A stretch of 64,000 nt of DNA from assembly GCA_963759125.1 (NCBI GenBank), contig CAVWXN010000009.1:124001-188000 (forward strand), given 5' to 3'. The translations under genes and the position numbers were made by a program. The DNA is from JABDQA01 sp963759125. GTDB taxonomy: Bacteria > Desulfobacterota > Desulfobulbia > Desulfobulbales > Desulfocapsaceae. The notes beneath the pieces were generated by a model. It was not told where the DNA came from. It saw only the letters and a program-made list of their open reading frames with translations, and ran no database searches. This document shows positions 52,927 to 61,525 of this stretch, piece by piece (position 1 is the first letter of the stretch; every line of letters starts with the position of its first letter).

Positions 52927-52958
52927 AAAGCCTGCAGCCCGATGGTTGCAGGCTTTTT
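52927..52958 (+). terminator. terminator of tRNA-Leu (CAG)
   Basis: AAAGCCTGCA (52927-52936) and TGCAGGCTTT (52947-52956) form a 10-pair stem with a 10-base loop, followed by more T residues. It lies nine bases after the tRNA. Confidence 0.88.
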
Positions 52959-53056
52959 CATTTCGTCCCTGCTTGTCCACATGTACTCTCATCATTGTTT
53001 AGAGCTCTGTCTATCCCCGCTGCCAGATCCATCTTCCGATCCGGCCAGGAAACACG

Positions 53057-53090
53057 AAAGGCTTGTAACTTTTTAAAGTTACAAGCCTTT
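53057..53090. terminator. 16-bp inverted repeat, probable terminator for the minus-strand unit
   Basis: AAAGGCTTGTAACTTT (53057-53072) and AAAGTTACAAGCCTTT (53075-53090) are exact complements with a two-base centre. It lies nine bases from the end of tRNA-Leu(GAG) read on the minus strand, so it should end the gap-rimI-pgk-tpiA-secG-tRNA unit. T residues at both ends are short (TTT to TTTT), so it may act in both directions, backing up the neighbouring terminator. Confidence 0.7.
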
Positions 53091-53098
53091 TATATAAA

Positions 53099-53184
53099 TG
53101 GTGCCGAAGGCGAGATTCGAACTCGCACGGCCGTGGGCCACTACCCCCTCAAGATAGCGTGTCTACCAATTCCACCACTTCGGC
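53099..53184 (-). tRNA. tRNA-Leu (GAG)
   Basis: This 86-base tRNA has acceptor GCCGAAG/CTTCGGC, anticodon stem CTATC/GGTAG with loop TTGAGGG giving GAG, a variable arm with GTGGCCCACGGCCGT, and an encoded CCA. It lies 26 bases downstream of secG on the same strand with no promoter between, so it is probably cut from the secG transcript. It converges on tRNA-Leu(CAG). Confidence 0.96.
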
Positions 53185-53210
53185 ATATCCTATTGATCGT
53201 CTCTGGGCTG

Positions 53211-53573
53211 CTATTGTTTATCCGACTGATCGGCAGCTCCAGTCGATTCCTGCTCGGCCGGCACCACCAAAGTGGGCTCAACCACCTTGGTCTGTTCCTG
53301 GACGGTCTTTTCAATGGCCGTTTCGGTCATCACTGATCCGGAACCCTTCTGCGTGGAAATGTAGGCCAGAGCAACAGAGGTGACCATAAAGATCACTGCT
53401 GAAAATGTCGTAACTTTGTTCAACAGCGGAACCGGTCCTTCGGTTCCGAACAGGGACTGGCTCGATCCTCCGAAGGTTGCCCCGATGTCTGCTCCCTTGC
53501 CGTGCTGCAACAGCACGATCCCTATCAGAAACAGGCAGACAACTACGTGAACGATAATCAGCAGGGTTTCCAT
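53211..53573 (-). CDS. secG: preprotein translocase subunit SecG
   Basis: The 120-residue product has two membrane segments (LLIIVHVVVCLFLIGIVLL at 4-22 and FSAVIFMVTSVALAYI at 57-72) joined by the conserved loop HGKGADIGATFGGSSQSLFG. A polar C-terminal tail follows. SecG speeds SecYE-dependent transport. It follows tpiA by 15 bases, a common tpiA-secG pair. Confidence 0.95.
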   Translation of the reverse strand: METLLIIVHVVVCLFLIGIVLLQHGKGADIGATFGGSSQSLFGTEGPVPLLNKVTTFSAVIFMVTSVALAYISTQKGSGSVMTETAIEKTVQEQTKVVEPTLVVPAEQESTGAADQSDKQ

Positions 53574-53588
53574 TTGTATATCACGATC

Positions 53589-54344
53589 TTAGGCAAAATT
53601 AATAATACGTCCGAAAGATTCTGCATCCAGAGCCGCTCCTCCCACCAGTGCACCGTCGATATCAGGCTGGGCCATGAGTTCATCAACATTGGCGGGCTTA
53701 ACCGATCCACCATACAATATTCTCAAACCATCAGCAATATCTTTTTCATAGAGGTCCGCCGCCAACTTCCTTATGAAGGCATGGGCCTCCTGGGCCTGCT
53801 CGGTTGAAGCTGTCCTGCCCGTACCTATGGCCCAGACCGGCTCATAGGCGATAACCACCTGATTCATGAGGGCTGGTGACACCTCGGCAAGTCCTGCCCG
53901 AATCTGCCTCTCGAGTACCGCCAGGGTCTGGCCGGCCTCCCTTTGCTCGAGTGTTTCACCGATGCAGAGCAGCATGGTCAGGCCCTGGTTCAGGCCGCCA
54001 AGGAGACGTTGATTAATCATTTCGTCACTCTCCATGAAAATCTGCCGCCGCTCACTATGGCCGACAATGGCCGCAGTTGCACCCATATCTCTCAGCATCG
54101 CGGGGGAAATCTCACCAGTGAACGCACCCTGTTCCGCCCAGCACACATTCTGACCTGCAACAATTATATTAGTTCCTTGAACCGCTTCAGATACCGCCCC
54201 AAGGGCAGTGAACGGTGGTGCCAGCAGCACGTCTCTATCCGCCGTTTTTTGGGTGGCAGCGGCAACCTGTTGGGCCAGCAAACTGGCTTCCTCAGACGTC
54301 TTGTGCATTTTCCAGTTTCCAGCCATGAGCGCTCTTCGGGTCAT
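53589..54344 (-). CDS. tpiA: triosephosphate isomerase
   Basis: TpiA interconverts glyceraldehyde 3-phosphate and dihydroxyacetone phosphate. The 251-residue product has AGNWKMHKT (catalytic lysine), GHSERR (catalytic histidine), YEPVWAIGTGRTAS (catalytic glutamate and loop 6) and YGGSVKPAN. The ATG at 54344 is chosen because GGAG lies just upstream; a TTG four codons earlier overlaps that site. It follows pgk. Confidence 0.97.
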   Translation of the reverse strand: MTRRALMAGNWKMHKTSEEASLLAQQVAAATQKTADRDVLLAPPFTALGAVSEAVQGTNIIVAGQNVCWAEQGAFTGEISPAMLRDMGATAAIVGHSERRQIFMESDEMINQRLLGGLNQGLTMLLCIGETLEQREAGQTLAVLERQIRAGLAEVSPALMNQVVIAYEPVWAIGTGRTASTEQAQEAHAFIRKLAADLYEKDIADGLRILYGGSVKPANVDELMAQPDIDGALVGGAALDAESFGRIINFA

Positions 54345-54362
54345 GATTATCTCCAAATCGTT

Positions 54363-55538
54363 TTATTTCAGTGCCTCTACTCCGGGGAGCGTCTTCCCTT
54401 CCATCAGTTGCAGAAAAGCCCCACCGCCGGTCGACATATAGCCTATGCTCTCGGATACTCCCGCCTTCTTGACAGCAGCGTTGGAATCGCCTCCCCCGGT
54501 AATCGACAAGGCATGGCTTGACGCCACCACATGACAAAGTGCCATTGTACCTCGCGCAAAACTGTCCATCTCAAAGGCTCCCATCGGCCCATTCCAAACA
54601 ATGGTTCTCACATCGGCAAGTGCCTCCTGAAAATAGGTCGAGGTGGCCGGGCCGATATCCAGGGCCATCCAGCCATCGGGTATTTCCAGGCAGGTCACCT
54701 GCTTGGTCACCGCAGCGTTGGAAAAAGACTCAGCCACGACCAGATCAACCGGCAGAAACAGTTTGACGCCTTGTTCCTCGGCCTGCTGCAAGAGATTCCG
54801 AGCAGAATCAAGCAGGTCGTTCTCAACCAGTGATGCCCCCACTGGGCATCCCAGAGCCTTCAGAAAGGTGTTGGCCATTGCCCCGCCGATGAGCATTTTA
54901 TCGACCCTGGACAGCATATTCTCCAGTGCACCTAATTTGGACGACACCTTGGCACCGCCGACGATAGCGGCCAGCGGCCTGACCGGATCGGCCATGGCCT
55001 GATGAAAATAATCCAGTTCCTTCTGCAGCAGAAACCCAGCCCCTTTGGATTCAATTCGCTCGGGCACGCCTGCAACCGAGGCATGGGCCCGATGTGATAC
55101 GGCAAACGCATCATTAACGTAAACCTCAGCAAGAGCAGCCAGGGCTGCGGAAAAGGCGGCATCATTCTCGGTTTCCCCTTTATGGAAGCGCAGATTTTCC
55201 AGCATCAGCACCTCTCCGGGCCCTAGCTTTCCGGCCTGCTCTTCCACCCCTGCACCGATGCAGTCGCTGCTCATCTGAACCGGGCACCCCAGCAATGTTT
55301 CGAGATGTGCGGCCACTGGGGCGAGGCTGAACTGCAGATTTTTCTCACCCTTGGGTCGTCCTCGATGCGAGCAGATTATCAGTTTTCCATTCTGCTTCTT
55401 TATAAACTCGAGCGTTGGCAGTGCCTCTCGCATACGGGCATCATCGGTGATTGCGCCCCTCTCATCCATCGGCACATTGAAGTCAACCCGAACCAGGACC
55501 TTCCGGTTTTCCAAATCAAGTTCTTTAACGCTTTTCAT
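54363..55538 (-). CDS. pgk: phosphoglycerate kinase
   Basis: Pgk transfers the phosphate of 1,3-bisphosphoglycerate to ADP. The 391-residue product has RVDFNVPMDERGAITDDARM, SHRGRPKGE, ENLRFHKGE, GGAKVSSKLG and the nucleotide-loop GGGDSNAAVKK. It lies 16 bases downstream of the rimI-like gene and 18 bases before tpiA. Confidence 0.98.
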   Translation of the reverse strand: MKSVKELDLENRKVLVRVDFNVPMDERGAITDDARMREALPTLEFIKKQNGKLIICSHRGRPKGEKNLQFSLAPVAAHLETLLGCPVQMSSDCIGAGVEEQAGKLGPGEVLMLENLRFHKGETENDAAFSAALAALAEVYVNDAFAVSHRAHASVAGVPERIESKGAGFLLQKELDYFHQAMADPVRPLAAIVGGAKVSSKLGALENMLSRVDKMLIGGAMANTFLKALGCPVGASLVENDLLDSARNLLQQAEEQGVKLFLPVDLVVAESFSNAAVTKQVTCLEIPDGWMALDIGPATSTYFQEALADVRTIVWNGPMGAFEMDSFARGTMALCHVVASSHALSITGGGDSNAAVKKAGVSESIGYMSTGGGAFLQLMEGKTLPGVEALK

Positions 55539-55554
55539 GGTAGTGACACCCGTC

Positions 55555-56019
55555 TCAACTCTGGGATATTGGTTTTCTTAAGATCACTGCATCATCTCTG
55601 GGCTGGCTATAATAGTTAATGCGCCTTCCGGTCGCTGTAAAGCCGGCCTGACGATAAAAGGAGACGGCAGGCAGATTTTCAGATCTGACTTCCAGATATA
55701 AGGTAAGCACTGCAACCGCTCGCAGCTGCTCCTCAAGTGCAGCTAGCATAAGCCTTGCAACAGAATGGCGTCGCCAGCTTTCAGCCACGCTGATTTTCAG
55801 CAACTCGGCCTCGTCCTGAAGGTACCTGGAGCAGCACCAACCGACCACCTCCTCAGCGACAACAGCGACCAGAGTGAAACAATGGTCACGGTTCAATTCA
55901 TCTTCAATGAGTGCTCTGCCCCAGGGCGAGGGCGCTAGCGTTTCGAGACGGATAATGGTTTCGATATCTCTGCCGACCATCGGCCGGACAGTGATGGGGT
56001 CAGACCATGGTTTCTGCAA
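55555..56019 (-). CDS. GNAT-family acetyltransferase, RimI-like
   Basis: The 154-residue protein has a GNAT fold (IETIIRLETLAPSPW, ELLKISVAESWRRHSVARLM, YLEVRSENLPAVSFYRQAGF) and resembles RimI, which acetylates the N-terminus of S18. The acetyl-CoA loop RRHSVA has serine where RxxGxG/A has its first glycine. The start is probably TTG 56019, inside the end of gap, giving a 20-base overlap; an ATG at codon 14 is an alternative. Its place inside a glycolysis unit is unusual. Confidence 0.7.
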   Translation of the reverse strand: MQKPWSDPITVRPMVGRDIETIIRLETLAPSPWGRALIEDELNRDHCFTLVAVVAEEVVGWCCSRYLQDEAELLKISVAESWRRHSVARLMLAALEEQLRAVAVLTLYLEVRSENLPAVSFYRQAGFTATGRRINYYSQPRDDAVILRKPISQS

Positions 56020-57214
56020 CTTTCACCGTCAGATCACCGAGCATATTGGTATAGCTGCCAAGTTCGTTGTCATACCATCCATAAATCACCGCCTGGGTAA
56101 CCGGAACCTCAAGGATGGAACTTGCCTCGGAGAGATCGGCGGCTCCGGTTTTGGCAAGATTGACGAAAATAGAAGCCGTCCTGGTATGGGTTTCGGTACC
56201 CTCTATGATCGCCGCAGCCTGCGGGACGCCGATTATATCTGAAGAGACATTCTGGTTTTCACTGTATTTGAGATAAGGGCTGAGTTCAGCATAGTCGCGG
56301 TAGATGGTATTGATAAAGTCTCTTTTGGTAGGATTGCCCGGCTCATCCTGAATATTGATGACCAGGATTATAAGTGAGCCGGTGGAGGTGGGGATCCTGA
56401 CCGATTCAGCGATAAAACCGATATTCTTCATCTCGGGAATTACCAGTCCCAGGGCTTTGGCAGCGCCTGTGGTGGTAAGAATAATGTTGTTGAGGATCGA
56501 TCGGTTTTTTCTCAAATCGCCAGCACCAGCCCCCGGTAATCTGTCCAGAACCTGCTGGCTTCCTGTTGCGGCGTGCACGGTTACCATCGAAGCGCTGAGT
56601 AGATTGTCCTCGCCAATGCTTTCGATCAGAGGCTTGACCATATAGGACAGACAGGTGGTCGTGCACGATGCGGCCGATATAAGGGTATGCCGATCCGGAT
56701 TGTAATCATCGTCGTTTATTCCCATAATCGTGGTAACTGCATCAACGGGCATTTCCAATCCTTTCGACTTGATCTTGAATGGTGCAGACAGAATCGTTTT
56801 GACAGCCCCGGATTCGAGATGGCCGCGCAGAGCTCCCCGGCCGCCATCGGCATCGGCAGTCGGATCGGTAAAGGCTCCGGTCGAGTCGACCACCAGAGTG
56901 ACCCCGTTTTCGCGCCAACCTATTTCTTTTGGATTTCTGCTCTCTCTGAGAATCCTGATCGGCATCCCTGCGGCCACAAAAGTTCCAGCTGCGTCGTCAA
57001 GTTCCTCGATCACCCGGCCGCCGGTGTGGCCGTACAGGTAGGAACCCAAACTCCCGTAGGTAGAGTCACGCTCGATCGCTGCGGCAAGGTCATCGAGCCC
57101 CGAACCGACATCCCTGCCTATATTTACGATCAACTCTGAAAAATGTTTGCGAGACACATGGTGCCACAGCGACAGCTTACCGATACGACCCAGACCATTG
57201 ATCCCTAATTTCAT
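56000..57214 (-). CDS. gap: glyceraldehyde-3-phosphate dehydrogenase, divergent long form
   Basis: The 404-residue product keeps the NAD fold start KLGINGLGRIGKLSLW, the catalytic SCTTTC (cysteine near residue 184), the TTTGAAKALGLVIPEMK segment, VRIPTSTGS, and WYDNELGSY. It is about 65 residues longer than the common enzyme. SAASCTTTC replaces the usual SNASCTTNC. NIGRDVG replaces the common VNDL at the cofactor-specificity site, so the preferred cofactor and direction are not certain. It starts the gap-rimI-pgk-tpiA-secG unit. Confidence 0.85.
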   Translation of the reverse strand: MKLGINGLGRIGKLSLWHHVSRKHFSELIVNIGRDVGSGLDDLAAAIERDSTYGSLGSYLYGHTGGRVIEELDDAAGTFVAAGMPIRILRESRNPKEIGWRENGVTLVVDSTGAFTDPTADADGGRGALRGHLESGAVKTILSAPFKIKSKGLEMPVDAVTTIMGINDDDYNPDRHTLISAASCTTTCLSYMVKPLIESIGEDNLLSASMVTVHAATGSQQVLDRLPGAGAGDLRKNRSILNNIILTTTGAAKALGLVIPEMKNIGFIAESVRIPTSTGSLIILVINIQDEPGNPTKRDFINTIYRDYAELSPYLKYSENQNVSSDIIGVPQAAAIIEGTETHTRTASIFVNLAKTGAADLSEASSILEVPVTQAVIYGWYDNELGSYTNMLGDLTVKVAETMV

Positions 57215-57387
57215 GGCAGATGTTCTCCCATCCGGTTATTTTGCGGTTGAGCGGTTCAATTCGTCACACTAAGGCCGCCTATGTTCGACAGTTTCGAGGT
57301 CATCGCGAAACTCAAAACGTGCGGTTATTTACCACATTGAGATGCTTTATTAATAGCACCTGCACCACCAAAACTCCAGAGAGAATT

Positions 57388-58089
57388 ATGCACTTTTCTG
57401 AGCCCTTGAATCAGGGCATACTGATCAAAAGATACAAGCGCTTTTTAGCCGATATAGCATTGCCCGACGGCAGCAAAATCACTGTTCATTGTCCCAACTC
57501 TGGTTCGATGCGGACCTGCTCGGAACCGGGCAGTCCGGTCTGCTATTCTCGCTCTGACAATCCCAAAAGGAAATATCCCCACACCCTGGAGCTGGTCCAC
57601 AACGGCAAAACCTGGATAGGGGTCAACACTTCAAGAACCAACCGGATCGTCGCCGAGGCCATAGAAAACAAACAAATAAAAGAATTGCATCAATTCGAAT
57701 CGCTCAGAAGAGAAGTAAAAACTTCGGCAGACAGCCGGCTCGATCTGCTGCTTGAAGGAGGTGGAAAACAGACCTATATCGAGGTCAAAAACTGCTCACT
57801 GGTAGAAAATGGGCGGGCCCTGTTTCCTGACGCCGTGACAGCAAGGGGAACCAAGCATCTCAAGGAACTTGCCCGGCTGGTAAACCTGGGACACAGAGGA
57901 GTAATTTTCTTTCTGGTACAGCGTCTCGACTGCAACTGCTTTTCACCGGCGGCAGCCATCGATCCGGTATACGCGGCCACTCTGGCCGAGGTGCAGCTCA
58001 AGGGAGTTGAGGTCCTCGCTTATCAGGCAAGACCTACGCCAATTTCTATCGAGATAGTCAGATCACTGCCTGTCAAACTCGAAGGGTAG
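57388..58089 (+). CDS. sfsA: SfsA family DNA/RNA nuclease-like protein
   Basis: The 233-residue product has the SfsA core CPNSGSMRTC, LLLEGGGKQTYIEVKNCSL with acidic and lysine residues of a nuclease-like site, and FPDAVTARGTKHLKEL. SfsA was named for sugar fermentation stimulation in E. coli; its biochemical role is not settled. The start is ATG 57388 with GAGAGAA before it. A 56-codon upstream extension in frame shows no family similarity and is rejected. It is divergent from gap and converges on lepB. Confidence 0.92.
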   Translation: MHFSEPLNQGILIKRYKRFLADIALPDGSKITVHCPNSGSMRTCSEPGSPVCYSRSDNPKRKYPHTLELVHNGKTWIGVNTSRTNRIVAEAIENKQIKELHQFESLRREVKTSADSRLDLLLEGGGKQTYIEVKNCSLVENGRALFPDAVTARGTKHLKELARLVNLGHRGVIFFLVQRLDCNCFSPAAAIDPVYAATLAEVQLKGVEVLAYQARPTPISIEIVRSLPVKLEG

Positions 58090-58118
58090 CACCACTTTGG
58101 CCGGTCGCTGGCAGCGGA

Positions 58119-58763
58119 TCAATGGATTATATCCGCCAGCCGGCCCCAGCGAATGGAGGTAAAGCGATCGGCGGACAAGAGTGGTTTGTCGATATCCCAC
58201 GACCAGTAGATTATCATTGCTTTACCCAGGACATCGTTTGATTCGACAAACCCCCAGAATCGGCTGTCAGAACTGTTGTCACGGTTATCACCCATGACGA
58301 AATATTTTCCTTCCGGTACGGTGATCGGACCGAAATTGTCTTTGGGGCTTACCGATCCCGGCAATATTGTAGTGGAGGTAAAGTGGGCAAAGGGGTCTTC
58401 TGCCAGTTTACCGTTTCGGTAGACCTTTTTGTTCTTTACCTCGATCTTGTCGCCCGGGACGCCCACCACCCGTTTGATGTAGTCGATGGAACGGTCCTTG
58501 GGAAATTTAAAGACGATAATATCACCCGATTTTGGATCCTTGAGAGGTACCAGCACCTTTCCGTTAAAGGGTACTCGAATGCCATAAATGAACTTATTGA
58601 CCAGCAGATGATCACCGATCATCAGGGTTGGCAGCATGGACCCTGAAGGTATCTTGAAGGCCTGGACTACGAACGTCCTTATAAAAAGAGCAAGCAGTAT
58701 GGCTATGGCGATAGCCTCGGCATACTCCCTAACCACAGATTTCTTTTTCTTGAGTGACTCCAC
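58119..58763 (-). CDS. lepB: signal peptidase I
   Basis: LepB removes signal peptides on the outer face of the inner membrane. The 214-residue product has one N-terminal membrane segment (about residues 15-35), the catalytic serine at about 42 in PSGSMLPTL and lysine at about 97 in DYIKRVVGVPGD. GDNRDNSSDSRFWG lies near the C-terminus. The start is GTG (complement of 58761-58763). It converges on sfsA with a 29-base gap. Confidence 0.97.
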   Translation of the reverse strand: MESLKKKKSVVREYAEAIAIAILLALFIRTFVVQAFKIPSGSMLPTLMIGDHLLVNKFIYGIRVPFNGKVLVPLKDPKSGDIIVFKFPKDRSIDYIKRVVGVPGDKIEVKNKKVYRNGKLAEDPFAHFTSTTILPGSVSPKDNFGPITVPEGKYFVMGDNRDNSSDSRFWGFVESNDVLGKAMIIYWSWDIDKPLLSADRFTSIRWGRLADIIH

Positions 58764-58801
58764 TACGCGATCCCCTATCTAAATAAAGCGCCAGAATAAC
58801 A

Positions 58802-58829
58802 AGTTTAAACAAACCTGATGGTTTGCCAA
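58802..58829 (-). promoter_or_regulatory. candidate promoter of lepB
   Basis: TTGGCA (complement of 58824-58829) and TAAACT (complement of 58802-58807) are 16 bases apart on the minus strand, about 38 bases before the lepB start codon. The match is moderate. Confidence 0.4.
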
Positions 58830-59061
58830 GTGAGGCAAAGCTACTTTAAATCCCTGCATATTACAAGATCGTTTGGCAGGCGCTGGCTGTTTCTGGTTTT
58901 TTTTCCTTGATAAACAGCCACCTAGAGATATACACTACACGCAGAGGGAGGCTTGATTCCAACAACCATATATGGCACAAACCCGGTATAAAAATTTATA
59001 CTAATCCGAATAAATGCCTGTTTAAAATAGAAAAAAAATTGAATGTTTTTGATCCTTTTCC

Positions 59062-59091
59062 TTGACAAAGCATTTTTTTTATGTCCTAAAT
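59062..59091 (+). promoter_or_regulatory. candidate promoter of the pil genes
   Basis: A perfect TTGACA (59062-59067) is followed after 18 bases by CTAAAT (59086-59091), a weak -10, about 90 bases before pilM. A T8 run lies in the spacer. No good sigma-54 site is seen nearby. Confidence 0.45.
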
Positions 59092-59179
59092 GTAATCTAA
59101 TATGGAATGACTCCGCCTTATTGGCCATTCCTTAACGACAAATGGAAATTGATATTTCACAACTGCTAATGCAAAGACT

Positions 59180-60226
59180 ATGTTCTCCTCATCGCAACTA
59201 GTTGTTGGCGTAGATATCGGCTCGCATTCTGTTAAGGTCTGCCAGCTAAAGCGCACCGACAAGGCCTACTCCATCGTCAATCTCGGTAGTGCAATCCTTC
59301 CCGAAGGGGCGGTCGATGATGGTGCTCTCAACGAGCCCGAAATCGTTGCTTCTGTTATCTCAAATCTGTTCAAGAACCTGAAGATCAAGAAGAAGAAGGT
59401 AGGCTTTTCCATTTCCGGCTACTCGGTAATCGTCAAAAAGGTCAATCTGGCGGTGATGGGTGAACAGGAGATGGAAAATCATATCATGACCGAAGCCGAG
59501 CAATATATCCCCTTCGATATTCAGGATGTCTATCTGGATTTTCAGGATTTGAAAACTAACACCGCCGACTATGACCGCACCGACGTGATGCTTGTTGCCG
59601 CCAAAAAAGAGATCGTCGACGATTACCTTGACATGCTCGACTCAATTGGTCTGCAGGCTACCATAGTTGACATAGATGGCTTTGCCCTCGAGAACACCTA
59701 CGAGTACAATTCCCCTAAAACCGAGAATGTAGCCCTGATAGATATTGGTGCTTCGAAGATGAACATCAATATTATCTCCAAGGGCATGTCGGTGGTCGCC
59801 AGAGACATAGTGGTTGGCAGCCGTCAGTTGACAGAACGGATCATGGGTCAGTTCGATCTTGAGTTCGAAGAAGCGGAAGCTCTAAAATTGGGCGATGTCG
59901 AGGCAGGAGACAAGCAGAAGGATCTCGAAGAAATCTTCACCTCGGTCTGCACCCAGTGGATTCTCGAGATAAAGAAAGCCATTGACCTCTACCGGTCCAA
60001 CTTCCCCGATGCACCACTGGCCAAGCTTGTACTCAGCGGGGGCGGGTCAAAGGTTGCTGGACTGGCTGATTATCTGAACCAGGAAACCGGTATTGAAGTG
60101 GTGAAGTTCAATCCTTTCAACAACATGAAGTCTAATAAGCGTAAAATTGATCCTGAATATCTGAAGCAGGTCGGGCCCGAAATGGCAATCGCCTCAGGCA
60201 TCGCTATCAGACCTTCAGTGATATAG
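59180..60226 (+). CDS. pilM: type IV pilus assembly protein PilM
   Basis: PilM is an actin-like ATP-binding protein on the cytoplasmic side that binds the PilN N-terminus. The 348-residue product has the phosphate-1 motif VGVDIGSHSVKVCQL, the SHS2 insert (SISGYSVIVKKVNL, EAEQYIPFDI), phosphate-2 VALIDIGASKMNI, and a C-terminal LVLSGGGSKVAGLADYL adenosine motif. The start is ATG 59180. The frame is intact. It opens the pilMNOP locus. Confidence 0.97.
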   Translation: MFSSSQLVVGVDIGSHSVKVCQLKRTDKAYSIVNLGSAILPEGAVDDGALNEPEIVASVISNLFKNLKIKKKKVGFSISGYSVIVKKVNLAVMGEQEMENHIMTEAEQYIPFDIQDVYLDFQDLKTNTADYDRTDVMLVAAKKEIVDDYLDMLDSIGLQATIVDIDGFALENTYEYNSPKTENVALIDIGASKMNINIISKGMSVVARDIVVGSRQLTERIMGQFDLEFEEAEALKLGDVEAGDKQKDLEEIFTSVCTQWILEIKKAIDLYRSNFPDAPLAKLVLSGGGSKVAGLADYLNQETGIEVVKFNPFNNMKSNKRKIDPEYLKQVGPEMAIASGIAIRPSVI

Positions 60227-60250
60227 GAAATTCATGCAATCTGGTGACCT

Positions 60251-60841
60251 ATGCTCAGAATTAACTTACTTCCTATAAGACAGCTCAAAAAGAGAACGAA
60301 AGCGCGAAATCAACTTTTCGTCTTCTTTCTTATTTTTTGTGTGGTACTTGCTCTTCTCGGTGTCACTGGAGTATTGCTGGCAGCCAAAATAACTGAGTTG
60401 AACGAAGACATCGTTGCCAAGACCAACGAAAAAAAATCGTTCGACAAGGTGGTTCAGGAAATAGCCGACCTGGAGAAGAGAAGATTAGATCTGAACAACA
60501 AGATAAAAATCATCAATCAACTTAAAACAGATTCATCGCTTACGGTTCACGTACTGGACGAAGTAGCCAAAATCATAGACAACAAACGGATGTGGATTAC
60601 CTCGTTCAATCAGAACGGCGGCAGCCTTGCCCTGTCAGGCTATGCCCTTGATAACAAGACCATTGCCGAATTCATGGAAAATCTGGAGCTTGATTCAAGC
60701 TACATAAACGGAGTTAATCTCAGCAACACTTCGCTCAAGAATGTCAGCGGCAACAGCCTGAAATCATTTTCCATTTCAGCATCTGTTTCTTCTCCGACAC
60801 CTCCAGGGGAGACACAGGCAGAAGCAGCGAATCAGCAGTAA
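60251..60841 (+). CDS. pilN: type IV pilus assembly protein PilN
   Basis: PilN is a single-span inner-membrane protein whose periplasmic part pairs with PilO. The 196-residue product starts MLRINLLPIRQLKKRTKARN, the conserved PilM-binding motif (INLLP), then a membrane segment (FFLIFCVVLALLGVTGVLL), a coiled coil and a ferredoxin-like domain. It ends in a Ser/Pro/Gln-rich tail. The frame is intact. It follows pilM by 24 bases. Confidence 0.95.
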   Translation: MLRINLLPIRQLKKRTKARNQLFVFFLIFCVVLALLGVTGVLLAAKITELNEDIVAKTNEKKSFDKVVQEIADLEKRRLDLNNKIKIINQLKTDSSLTVHVLDEVAKIIDNKRMWITSFNQNGGSLALSGYALDNKTIAEFMENLELDSSYINGVNLSNTSLKNVSGNSLKSFSISASVSSPTPPGETQAEAANQQ

Positions 60842-60865
60842 TAACTTCAGGGATACGATCAGCCA

Positions 60866-61525
60866 ATGAAAAAGAGCAACTCAAAATTCGCCACGTTCCT
60901 TGATCAAAAATATATCCCGCTTGAGAAAAAGTATAAAATTCTGCTTGCGGCGATAATACTTGATCGCACCAATCGCTCTTTTCTACTTTCTTTTTTTCCA
61001 GCCTAAAAGCGAACAGATCAAAGGTCTGGAGGTTACCAGAGATAAGCTTGTCAAGGAAATTCAGAATTTGAGAGAGAAAAAGAGACGGCTCCCCATTCTT
61101 GCTTGCCCAGGTTCAGAAGGTTGAAGAAGAATTCGAAGAAGCTCAAAGATGCTGCCAAAAGACAAAGAGATTCCCAAGCTGCTTACCGATATTTCTGCAC
61201 TGGGCAGAACCGCTGGGTTGGATTTCGTCAGTTTTACCCCTAAAGCCGAGGTGCAGAGAGATTTTTACAACGAGGTACCGGTCGCCATATCAATCAATGG
61301 CCCGTACCACTCGATCGGAGGCTTCCTGGATCAGGTCAGCAAACTCGACCGAATCGTCAGTGTCACCAATCTCTCCGCCGGCTCTCCAAAAAAACCGCTT
61401 TGGGTGAGTGGATGGTCAGCGCCAGTGGCCAATTGGTGACCTATCGTTTTACCAATAAAGCACTGCCCAAACCAGATGATAAAAAGAAGAATGAAAGTAA
61501 AAATTTTCACATGAGCGTGTCATGA
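60866..61525 (+). pseudogene. pilO: type IV pilus assembly protein PilO, with four apparent frameshifts
   Basis: Pieces in different frames add up to a normal PilO: a basic N-terminus (MKKSNSKFATFLDQKYI), a membrane segment (LIAPIALFYFLFF), a coiled coil (GLEVTRDKLVKEIQNLREKK) and a C-terminal domain (KDKEIPKLLTDISALGRTAG, then EVPVAISINGPYHSIGGF). Breaks lie near 60957-60962, 61091-61094 (C run one too long), 61145-61150 and 61388-61394 (A7 where A8 fits). Homopolymer involvement suggests sequencing error; true decay is the alternative. Its stop overlaps the pilP start. Confidence 0.8.

Larger units (their letters stand above)
58764..59179. other. divergent lepB-pilM intergenic region
   Basis: No gene is seen in this 416-base A/T-rich stretch. 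It holds candidate promoters for lepB (58802-58829) and pilM (59062-59091). There is an inverted repeat TTTGCC/GGCAAA at 58822-58839 that overlaps the lepB -35, and TGGCTGTTT/AAACAGCCA at 58884-58920 with a T-rich loop. The repeats could be operator sites, but no known motif is recognised. Confidence 0.5.

Noticed and set aside
58873..58892. Possible sigma-54 promoter upstream of pilM
   Set aside because: TTGGCA and GGC are present but the GG to GC spacing is one base short, and the orientation places it 290 bases from pilM.
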